Shown here: piece by piece, positions 47,549-57,800 of the stretch
Layout: each line of letters starts with the position of its first letter
Numbering within the stretch: the stretch's first letter is position 1
Source of the DNA: Echinometra lucunter
Taxonomy: Eukaryota; Echinodermata; Echinoidea; Camarodonta; Echinometridae
DNA: 64,000 nucleotides
NCBI GenBank assembly: GCA_029962745.1
Contig: CM057153.1
Location: 36,544,985 to 36,608,984, forward strand
Direction: 5' to 3'
Made by a program: the position numbers and the translations under genes
Notes under the pieces: generated by a model
Seen by the model: only the letters and a program-made list of their open reading frames with translations
The model's database searches: none
Told to the model about the DNA's origin: nothing

Positions 47549-47777
47549 AATGGGCCTATCACACAAAGGACCGAGCCAGCGTTCCACCATAGAGATATTC
47601 TTGGAAAAGAGCCTGTCGAAAACCAACGCAGCTGTGTCACAGACTGAAATACAAACAGGCCCTACTGTCAGGGGCTTCGCTAGAGGGGGGATGTGGGGGG
47701 GGGGGGGGGGGGGCCCCCCCCCCCCCCCATTTAAAATGCGTGTCGGCAAATTCGCGATAGCTGTCGGCAAAGAGAGA

Positions 47778-47816
<39 letters not shown>

Positions 47817-47929
47817 AGAGGGAAGAGGAAGGAGGAAAAAGGAAAAGAGAAGTAAGGTGCCCAAATAGAGTCATATTCGGCTTATTTGCTTGTGTAGTTT
47901 GGTGACAAAATAACACATGGTACCGTGAA

Positions 47930-49080
47930 AGAGATTGTATTTTTTCCTCGCTCGCTACGCTCGCTCGTATTTATTATTATTTAGATACAGGATGTTTACG
48001 GAAAGCAAACACATTCGCCAAGTGAGGTGACCAAATATATAATTTAGATGTCTTTAAGCCCCTCATGTATTTTGATGAAGAATTATCACTTCTACCATGA
48101 AAAAGAGTATATATATTTTTCCTCGCTCGCTGCGCGCGCTCATATATTTAGATACAGGGTGGTCTGTGAAACCGAATAAATTAGGCAAGAGAGGTGACCA
48201 GATATATAATTTAGATATCTTATAGGCCCATCGTGTATTTTGATGAAAAATTATCACTTCTACCATAAAAAGAGTACAGAGGTTTTTTTTCCTTAGGATG
48301 GTCTTTGATAGTGAATGAAAGAAAGTGTATATTTTTCCTCGCTCGCTGCGCTCGCTCGTATTTATTATTATTTAGATACAGGATGTTTATGGAAAGCAAA
48401 CACATTCGCCAAGTGAGATGACCAAATATGTAATTTAGATATCTTATAGGTCCATTTATGATGAAGAATTATCACTTCTACCGCGATAAGGCAGTATCTA
48501 TATTCTTCCTCGCTCGCTGCGCTCTCTCGTAAGATATTTATATACAAGATGTGTTGGGAAAGCAATAGACAGAAAGAATTCGACAAGCGAGTTGACGAAA
48601 TATACATGTATAATTTAAAAATCTTATATAGGCCGGTCGTGTATTTCGATGAAGAATTATTACTTCAATCATGAAAAGGAACATATATAATTTTTTCACG
48701 CTCACTGTTCTCGCTGATTATGATGTTTAGATAGAAGATGGTTTGAGAAAACAAACGAATTCGGCAAGCGAGGTGACCAAATGTACATGTATAATTTAGA
48801 TATCTTATAGGTCAATCTTGTATTTTGATAAAGAATCATCACTTCTACCATGAAAAGGAGAATAGAGGCCTATATTTTCCTCGCTCGCTGCGCTCGCTCG
48901 TATAATATTTAGATACAGGATGGTTTGGGAAAGTGAATGAATTCTGTAAGTAAAGTGACCAAATATATAATTTAGATATCGTATATGCCCATCAGGTATT
49001 TTGATGAAGAATTATCACTTATAAAATGAAAAGATGTGTATATATTTTTTCCTGGCTCGCTGCGCTCGTTCATTTAAAAG
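47930..49080 (+). repeat. Satellite-like tandem array, seven units of about 170-215 bp
   Basis: The marker CCTCGCTCGCTGCGCTCGCT recurs at 47946, 48121, 48337, 48508, 48697 (decayed), 48879 and 49051. Between markers, the phrases TTTAGATACAGGATG, GTGACCAAATATATAATTTA and TTGATGAAGAATTATCACTT recur in order. Units differ by substitutions and small insertions. No tandem units occur outside the flanking transposon ends in this window. Confidence 0.92.
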
Positions 49081-49149
49081 TCACCAAATCTGGTGAAATC
49101 GACTGAAATGTGTAGGAAAGACCAAGACGAAGGAAAATATGATAGAGGA

Positions 49150-50093
49150 CAGTGGCGTAGACAGGTTCTTACACCTGGGGGGGGGATGATTTGCCGTTCA
49201 CGAGAAATCGAGGATCAATTTCGTATAAAGATACACACACACGCACACGCGCACCCACACAGGGCCGTATGCAGAAATTTTTTCCTGGGGGGCAAGATGC
49301 GTAAAAATTTTCAAAGAAACTCGAAATCGAGGGAGCGAAGCGACCGAGCTTGTCATAGGGGTGCTTTTGCATTTTTGAAAATGAAATTGAAGGATTTTTT
49401 GTTGAATTTTGTGAAAATTTTCATTAAAAAAAATTAAGTTTTCAAAATTTCTGCCCCCCCCCCCGCTGCGTACGGCCATGCACCCACACACCCCCACACA
49501 CACCCACACACATACACCCGAATGCACAGACATAAATAGAAGATATACGCACCGTGACAAACGAATATAGAATATAGCACACATTATTGCATATTTGCAT
49601 CACGCTGTTTATATATTTTTCTAAAATTTTGTTGTTACACCACTTCAGAAAACTGTGACGGTGCCAAAATTACCCTAAAGTAATATAAATAACTACATAA
49701 ATCAGAATAATGATCGATATAGTTATGATAGTAATCGTCATTTCAGTCACATTAACGATGATGATGATGATGATGATGATGATAACTATCATTATTATCA
49801 TAAGCATGATAATAATACATTACTAGTTATTATTATTGTTATTATTATTATTATTATTGTTGTTGTTGTTGTTGTTGTTGTTATTGTTATTTTGTTGTTA
49901 TAATGATAATAATAATTATTATTATTGCTGTTCCTATCATTTCTAAACATGTTAATTCAGTTTAATAGTAAGCAAACATCCTTCCCTAAAACCTGGGGGG
50001 ATGATTGTACATGTCATCCCCCCACCTCACAAGGTGGGGGGAATGCATACCCCTCATCCCCCCCCCCCCCCCCCCCCCGCTGTCTACGCCCTG
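49150..50093. mobile_element. hAT-like element nested in the 2.6-kb element
   Basis: ATAGAGGA (49142-49149) precedes CAGTGGCGTAGACAGG; CTGTCTACGCCCTG ends at 50093 and is followed by ATAGAGGT (50094-50101), a 7-of-8 match. Long G and C runs lie just inside both ends. It contains (CA)n, a nested third element, and (GAT)n, (ATT)n and (GTT)n tracts at about 49755-49930. No coding frame. Confidence 0.82.
49260..49480. mobile_element. hAT-like small element, innermost nest, GGGCCGTATGCAG family
   Basis: The ends CAGGGCCGTATGCAG and CTGCGTACGGCCATG are flanked by CACCCACA on both sides (49252-49259, 49481-49488), though this flank lies in CA-rich DNA. It is the inverted counterpart of the copy at 55896-56142, sharing CTCGAAATCGAGGGAGCGAA-type and GAAATTGAAGGATTTTT-type words. 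Confidence 0.83.
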
Positions 50094-50428
50094 ATAGAGG
50101 TTCACAATTGAACATGCCTAGTGGGCTTTATACGGTTGAGTTTATAGACGTTGGTCGTCGGTAATCGCGGTGGCATTGTTTGTCGGCAATTAGTGGCCTC
50201 TACATCCCCCCCCCCCCCCCCTACTGAAAAAGGTCTAGCGACCCCCCTGCCTACTGTGTGTCTCACACACTGAGTATTGTGCTATAGAGCAGCATAAGAT
50301 TGAGAGACATGAAATATCATGACCTAAAACTGGCAATTTCTTGAAACATGCATGGCACAGCTTTTGGTATAACGATGCCTGACCGACACACCGAAACTGG
50401 GAAAAAGGCCTACAGTGAGGGCCCACCA

Positions 50429-51147
50429 TGTCATTTCATTTCATTTCATTTATTTCCACAATAAGAGCAAATAAAATGTTTACATAGATTTTCGCATATC
50501 AAAATCATTATGAAATCAACAATTTAGAGTGATATAAAATATATATACATATTGATATCAATTCAGTACAAATAAATGATAAGTAAATAAATAAATGCTC
50601 GCTGTATTGTGGAGGAAACCTTTTAAAGCATAGCTTGTGTATCAGGTTCCCAAACATAATATCATGGTATCATTAATCATAATTTCTTTTTTTTATTAAA
50701 GGTATACACGACACACGACACACGATACACGATACAAGACCACACGAAACTGAACAATACTTAAAGAAAAACACAGGCACAAGAATCGGAATAGTGTGTA
50801 GCCTTCTGTGGTTTAAACTTGGTTAATATAACTATTTATTTGGTTAAGTTTAAGGTTACGTTTTAACGGGAATAAGCTTGGTGAGCGTTTGAAAGACTCA
50901 TCAATAGAGTTCCAGAAATAGGGGCCAGTGTAAATAATAGTGTTCTGTTTATACAAGGTTCTCAACAATGGAAGGTGGAATGATGAAGATTGTCTCGGGG
51001 GGTAGCTGTGAACGAATTCTTTGAAAACAATAAACTTAATGGAGTTAATAACTCGCTTTGATTTAATTGATACATGAAGCAACGCAGTCGAAGGTTGTAT
51101 AAGTCCTGTATTTTCAATATTTTATTAGAATGAAATAAATGTCCCAT
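50429..51147 (-). pseudogene. LINE 3' end, broken reverse transcriptase C-terminus
   Basis: On the - strand, LFHSNKILKIQDLYNLRLR and then, in another register, KFIVFKEFVHSYPPRQSSSF, PLLRTLYKQNTIIYTGPYFW and NSIDESFKRSPSLFPLKRNL match the region after the RT thumb in LINEs (YSTR-x-YFWN-SLP pattern). At least one frameshift separates the two parts. The element ends in (GAAAT)n, seen on + as (ATTTC)n at 50430-50453. It is a different family from the LINE at 45204, judged by its tail. Confidence 0.8.
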
Positions 51148-51149
51148 TC

Positions 51150-52711
51150 CTGAAATTTAAAGACTGATAAATACATGCAGATAAATATATGAAGAAGTAA
51201 ACATAAAGAAGAATCCACTTTATATCTATTTATGAATTAAAATACTTGATAGCATTAGGCTAGGGCACTTTTTTTTTCTAATGTCAAACTGACGCAATTA
51301 CTGTAGCATATACACGTTGCATGATATACACCATGGAGCAAGACAGGACCCGGGAAGGGATTAGACTGATTTTAGTCCTGATAGTATCCATCATGATCAA
51401 ATTTTTCTTTTTTCCTTTTTAAAATCAAGTTTGGTTCTCCGACAATTTTTTTGTCTGGACAGTCTGGTAATGATGTCTAAAATATCGATATATATAGTAT
51501 CAGAGACAGATCACAAAAGTGATTCTATTCTTTAAGCCTACAGCTTTTTTGAAAGGGGTCTTATACCTCTTGCATGATCATCAAATTCCCAAAACCCCGC
51601 TATGAAAAACAAAATTATTTGACAGCGAGACATAGGCAAGTTAATATATCAAACATGTCAAAATAAGGTATTCTTGGCACATCGCTGCCCTTTTGGCGAT
51701 GCTTGTCGATTATTGGGACGTACAACTCGTGATACATGATTTTCAAAGATATAATTTTGTGCATGATGTAATCAAAGTCAATTGAAAACGATAATCACAT
51801 TATTTTCATCGCTAATTCCCATCAAAATCTTATTTTTTCGGCAAAGACCAAAGGATCGAGAATCATGCATCGTCTTTTATATAAGTGACTTACTATTTCG
51901 TTGATCTGTTGATGATTAGATTACGTTGAATTTCTTTTAACACAAATCACGTGCATTGCACGGGGAATGTCTCTTACTTGATATATGTTCTTTATTGCTT
52001 CAGAGCTTATCACTCCTTAATTTAGGTTTGCTCTACATCACACACACACAAAAAAATAAAAAGATAAAATAAAATGAAAATAAAATAAATAATAATAACT
52101 GGGATGTTGTTCGTAACGCTCAGTACTTCAGTGTCACATTGATTTTCTCCAAAGAAAAACCTTTATTTTCGTAAGGGTAAGTCGTTTTGGTTTCGAATAC
52201 CCTTTGATGAGTTTACAATACGAATTGCATAATAATTATTGAGATCTCTTTGATAACTGCAATACATGTACGTTCAGAGGTAATAAAAAACAGTATATCA
52301 ATAACAACGAATCACAGCATTACTGATCTTGTGAATCCTTAGCCCAATGGGGGAAAAAAAGAAGGAAAAACAAACGCTTCATGCTTTTTTCCCTCTCGTT
52401 ATCAGCTTCTCTAAAACTTCTTCCTTCTTTCCTCCCTGTTTGTGTTTCCCCCCTTATTCTCTCTCTCTCTCTCTCCCTCTCTCTCTCTTTCTCTCTGTGT
52501 TTTCTTTTTTTTTCCTTTCTCCTTGACCTCTCGCTTTTTTTCACTGATGGCAGGAAAATATAATCATTTTATGATTGAACATTAATAATACTTTTACGAT
52601 ATCTTATGTACCATGACAGACATTACCTATAACTTCAAGTATTTTATGTAATTTGGTACTCCATACATTTTATTCGCAATTGTTATTTGTTTCAAAATGT
52701 ATTTCAATCTT

Positions 52712-52755
<44 letters not shown>

Positions 52756-52840
52756 TCTAATTTAGTATTGTATTGCGAACATGTTTTCCAATAAATCTTC
52801 AATGAATTGATTTGAATGATAGATCTGAGAGAAAAATCAT
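51150..52840. other. Non-coding stretch
   Basis: No gene seen. It has a CT tract at 52380-52530 and an (AT)n run at 52717-52748. CAATAAATCTTCAATGAATTG at about 52789 resembles a LINE tail but no body is seen. Confidence 0.5.
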
Positions 52841-53250
52841 TGGACGAACGCCGCGAATTCCTACAGAGTATACGCCGAAATTAGGCGGCATATCGTCTTT
52901 GCTGCATACTCATGAAAAAAAAAAAAATGTTGCCACGCACAGGATCATCGTAGTCCCTGCGTAGGTTATGCGTAGGCTGGCGGACGAATGGCGTATGGTT
53001 GGGTACCCTGTGCATAGGCACCTCGTTCTCTCTGCGTCCAGTGCTCTATACGCCGTCAAAATTAAACACGTTTTAAAAAACTTAAACATGTTTAAAAATT
53101 CAAACAGGTTCAATTTCTTGCGTCCATCTCGCAGAAAGAACGAAGTTTTTACGCAAGTCTACGCAACACTGCGCTACTGTACGCCATGCCTACGCAATAG
53201 TACGCTACCCTACGCCAGTCCGACGAAAAATGCTTTGAGACAACTCTAAG
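52840..53250. mobile_element. Foldback-like element with GCGTA-rich arms
   Basis: CTGCGTAGGTTATGCGTAGG and GCGGACGAATGGCGTATGG (about 52957-53000) pair with a right arm at about 53140-53225 in which TACGC or ACGCA recurs every 10-12 bases (for example CTACGCAACACTGCGCTACT). GC content is well above the surroundings. Outer ends not resolved; no target duplication found. Confidence 0.5.
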
Positions 53251-53464
53251 CAGGCCCGGTGTAAAAGCGGCTTTCCTGACAATGTAAAACGACGGATGTT
53301 CTCTCACTTTCTCTCTTTCACTTCTGTTCCATTTACATATTACTTCAACAGCGTTCAGTATATAGGCCTATTTATGTTTTTTCTTATCCCAATATACTTT
53401 ATACATGCTTGAATGTTAATATTGAAACTAAAATAGCTACATCTAAATTTAAATCTACTAAATC

Positions 53465-53890
53465 CCTCTCCATATACTTCTCTCATTCTCTCTCTCTCGC
53501 TCTACCATTCTGTTGTCTCATTCTTCCTTTTCTCTCCCCCCTCCTTCCTAATTCGTATCCCCACTCTTCTCTTATTTATTCCTTTCTCACTATCTTCCAA
53601 TCTCTTCTCCTACACCGTATTTTCCTTTCCATTCTCTTCCTTCATCTGTCCCATTGTTCCCTTTCTCTTTCTCTCACCCCTTCTCCCTTTCTTTCCCTGT
53701 CTCTTTTTGTCGAACACTTTTTCTTCCTCCTTATTTCCTTTCTCACGCTTTTCACCCTCTCTGTTGCTTCCCTCCTTTACCTCTTTGTTTCTTTCCCCTT
53801 CCCTCTCCTTTCTTTATCTATCTTTTCTCTACTTCTCTATCTCAATCTTTCTCAAAGCTTTCCTCTATATTTCTCAGTCTTTCATCGAAT
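53465..53890 (+). repeat. CT-rich low-complexity tract
   Basis: More than 400 bp of C/T-dominated sequence. Frames of up to 170 codons across it are open in all three forward registers and consist of Ser, Leu, Phe and Pro, so none is accepted as coding. Confidence 0.85.
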
Positions 53891-54535
53891 ACGTTTAACA
53901 AATACGAGACCATCGCAGTGATCAGTAGTGGTCGAGCTTTAAAATAATTATTTTTTGTTATTTACGTAAAATTTGTTGTTTGCGCCGAGCTTCAGGCAAA
54001 TGGCGAAAATCAATTAAAGAATTACGAACTTACAGCCCGGATCCCGCCTATCACAGCGAGAAAACAATGCCGAGTAGAAGAAAGGAAATGATCAGTGCAG
54101 TGACGGAGAGAGGGGGAGACAGAGAGAGAGGGAGAGAGGGAGAGAGAGAAGGAACGAGTAAAATTCAATCAATCATTGCATGAGCGTGGGAGAATCTTGC
54201 AGAAATCTATTTTATCAATAGCGAAGGGACTTCTTAAATCAGAGTCGTCATGTAGTATTTTCCCATTTGATCAGGCATGATACGTCTGTGTAAATCCATT
54301 AGAGAGTCGAAAAGATTTTAGATTTTATGGAAATGCACTCCAAATCAGCATTCTAACTTGAGATCAAGTAAAGGAAGAGAAAGATAGAACCGTATATATT
54401 TGTCACATTTTTGTTCTATCAGTTACCCGCCTTTTTTTGCTTATCGCGATCGCAGCAGACGACAAATTGCTCTCCCTTTCCGTGGCTTCTGCTTTGCAGG
54501 TAATCCAGGGCTCTACGGTTTAGCGAGCTCTCTCA

Positions 54536-54875
54536 ATGATGCTGCTGTTTCGATGGACTGTTGTAGGGGTAAATGTCTTTCTCCTTGGTGCTGTTTCTTT
54601 CCTCATTCTGCTTCCACCGACAATGTGCTCTTCTGTTGAGAAATCTTTACTCAAACGGCTTCGGATGTTGCAAGGAGGAGCGGAAAGAAGACGTTCGGAG
54701 GAGCTGGCAGTTTACCTGCCGGAGCAATCGGCCGCCAAGGTCGTGACGACCCGTACCGTCACCCTTAGCCAGCCAGAGGAATTCGTAAGCCAAACTTTTT
54801 CACATCTAGCTAGATTCATAGGCCAACTTAACATCAGACAAGACGAATTGCGGAATATGGTCATTGGATTATTTG
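54536..54875 (+). CDS. Exon 1 of the LDLa gene: start codon and signal peptide or anchor
   Basis: ATG at 54536, with a second ATG at 54539; an in-frame TAG at 54521-54523 rules out an upstream extension. The protein begins MMLLFRWTVVGVNVFLLGAV and continues with a hydrophobic run to about residue 26, then PPTMCSS, a plausible cleavage site. The rest (VEKSLLKRLRMLQGG, AERRRSEELAVYL, then a predicted helix ending LRNMVIGLF) is charged, with a basic RRR at about 50. The donor is g|gtgagt at 54876, phase 1. A TATATATT word lies about 140 bases before the ATG. Reading on past the donor, the frame closes after 8 codons, which also argues for splicing. Confidence 0.65.
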
Positions 54876-57800
54876 GTGAGTATACGAAAACAGGGGAGTA
54901 AATTACTCTCAAAATAGAACAATTCTCAGTAAAGAACCACTTTTAAAAGGAGGGCATGATGTCAAATACGGAGGCCGCGGTAGCGGGGGGGGGGCACAGC
55001 TAGATGACTGAAATGCTGCAGCCCCCCCCCCCACACACACACACACATTTCGGATTTTAAAAATCCTATTTACTGTAAAAACTTAATATCTTCTAAGTTG
55101 TAAATTGCTCATTTCATAGGCTTGCAAAAACCATAAAAATCCAAGGGCTTCATGGGGCTAGACTCCTGGACTCCACCTGTTTGGGTGTCAGCTCCCCCCC
55201 CCCCCCCCCCCCCCCCCCCCACCCCAAAAAAAAAAAAAAAAAACATTTCGCGGCCCCTGAAATATATCCGAGAAAAGCGCAGTTCACCCATAAGTACGCT
55301 TTGCATGCAAAAACAATTAACGAGTTCTGGCTTTTTTTTAGTCTGAAACTGCCGAAACAGTTGGCAATTTTTTTCAGAAAAGCCTACTTCCATAGTCTTC
55401 AGATTCTTTCTTAATAACTTTGTGAAATATCCAGCCATTGTAATGAAGCCTTTTACGAAACGGCACTCAAATATGGAGAAAGTAACCTCTAAAACTGACA
55501 CTGTGTGGATCCTTAAGACTTAAGAAAAACTCTAAACTCGTATCATCCTGGAGAAGACACATTGCTCACCTGGAGGATGTCTTATTCATTTCATTTGATA
55601 TCTTTAATCTTTAAAAGAAAAAAAAAACCAAAAAACGTTTAATTCTAGAGTTCTGCTTCAGGAAAAACCGATGCGACAAAATTAGTATGTAAAACAAAAT
55701 CTAACTAGTTTAATACATAGATGCATCGCAGCTGGAATCCCCGAACACCGTTTGAAAGTCGGTACATAAATTATTTATTACGATCGGTAGCAAAATGTAC
55801 CGGAAATGACATGTGATATGCAGAATAGTATTGTTGAGAACAATTTATTTTACAAATATATTTTATGGTGATGGTTTGTCGAAAAAGTAAGGGTCCATGG
55901 CCCTACGCAGCGGGGGGGGGGGGGCAGTTGCCTTCCAGAATTTTGAAAATTCAGTTTTTTTCACTGAAAATTTTCATAAAATCCACCAAAAACTGCACCA
56001 AATCCTTCAATTTCACTTTTAAAAATGCAAAAGCGCCCTCGTGACCAGCTTGGTTGCTTCGCTCCCTCACTTTCGAGTTTCTTCAAAAATTTTTACGCGT
56101 CTTGCCCCCCCCCCCGGAAAAAAAATTCTGCATACGGCCCTGTAAGGGTCTAATGGAAAAGTCGACTCATGACTTTTAAAGCCACCGTCTTAGGAAATGT
56201 CATAAAACTTGCATAGATTAGACCTTCTTTAACTTTACTATCTTTATGTTGAAGTTCTATACGAATTATCTTTTATTATCATTGTCCCACCTTCCAATAC
56301 ATTATTGACATCCGTAGGCCTACAAACGCCACTTTCATCCCCGTCGTCATATACGTCAACATTTTCATCACTTTATACGACAACACCATCAGACGGAATG
56401 TTCTTTTTTGCTCTGGCGAGGGGTAAGACCATACACTCATCTACCCTGGCCGCCATTACAGACATCATGTCACCCAAATCACAAAACCTGTTAGTGTTAC
56501 CCACTCCATCATCACCGTCATCACTGCACGCAACCACCCACAACATCATTACAACACCAATCAGTCCAAACCACCAAGGGTATCTTTAGCATTTAGGTAG
56601 AGGCTATTAGCATTCTTCGGTTTAAATGTAACAGGGGTTTCACAACTCTACTTGTGCCAATAGTGATCATAGCTTAAAGAGCTTCAATATTTCTAGGGCA
56701 TTTTTAGGGATGAGCCGTGCGTCTCTCCGAGATGCCGAACGGCTCCACTTTTGCTCTGGAGAACTTTTGTCCGTTTTGGAGACGAAGTTGGTATGCCAAG
56801 AACTGTTTGATGTAGTTTTGAGTTAGTCTAACAATAAATCTGTAATTTAGGTTTGACACTTCGTTAATACGTGCATTACATAGCTGAATAGTCAAAGTTT
56901 GAAAATTAACAAACTCTAATCAACAAAAAAATTCAGTCATAGAGTTTTAGTCATGTTTATGTTAACTCCACATGGTCTGGGCTTACCTTTTTAGGACAGG
57001 AAAAGGGTTCTCAGAATGAAGAAAACAGCAGCTGCACGACCGCATTTTTTTTTCTCTTGATTTTCTACTTTGACAAAATAACAGAAAAGAAACGAAATAA
57101 GCAAAACAATATGAATACAAACATTTATTTGGTAATTTCCTGCTTTTGACAAACATGTGGTTAGAAGATCGCATGGAAGGTATGGATTTATCGCCTTGTT
57201 TTATGAAAATGTATCAAGTTCAAACCAATTAAAAGGAAATAGGTCATAAGGGATTCTGGATCTTTATGGTGCGAAGACCGCCATCCATCAGATCAACAAT
57301 AAGGTCAGACTTTGAATATATGAATAGCTTAATTGGTAAACCTTACCTGCACCGTCAAAACGAAAAAAAAAGTTTGAATGATTACAAGACATCTAATATC
57401 ACGATTAAGAAAAGATAGCGAAAGAGGAAACAAGGAGAATAGAGGGATTAAAAGAGAGAGTTAGTGAGAGAGAAAAGACAGAGACAGAGACAGAGGCAAA
57501 ATTAAGACACAAAGAGGTTGGGAAGAGAAAGAGAAGGTGAGATATGTGAGAAGAGAGGCTGGGTGGGTGAAAGGGGAAAAGGATATGCATGTTTGTAGAG
57601 TGGTACTGGAGTAAGTTTTGAAGATGGCGTTCAGCTTGCTGACTCAAAGCTTCCCTCATGAGATGCAACATTAGTTGCACCCTTTATCCCATTTTATGCC
57701 TGTATAATATTTTGTTTTACGTGCTTAAATCGGTAAAAAAAAAAGTCTGTCAATAGGCCAATGTTGTTAGCATGTGAAAAATTTTACGTCAAGTTTTGAA

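Larger units (their letters stand above)
47669..50249. mobile_element. hAT-like element of 2.6 kb carrying satellite units and nested elements
   Basis: CCTACTGT at 47661-47668 precedes CAGGGGCTTCGCTAGAGGGG. The mirror GGTCTAGCGACCCCCCTG ends at 50249 and is followed by CCTACTGT at 50250-50257: a perfect 8-bp duplication around hAT-type ends. Subterminal TGTCGGCAAATTCGCG (left) and TCGTCGGTAATCGCG (right) also echo each other. No transposase frame is present. The interior holds a (GA)n tract (47771-47812), a satellite-like array (47930-49075) and a second hAT-like element (49150-50093). Confidence 0.82.

Noticed and set aside
47930..49080. CRISPR-like array
   Set aside because: The whole unit of about 180 bp repeats, with no constant short repeat and unique spacers; the genome is eukaryotic.
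53409..53921. Open frame of 170 codons
   Set aside because: CT-rich low complexity, again open in all forward registers.
56305..56589. Ser/Thr-rich exon of the LDLa gene
   Set aside because: No acceptor and donor pair fits phase 1, and the composition looks like simple expansion.
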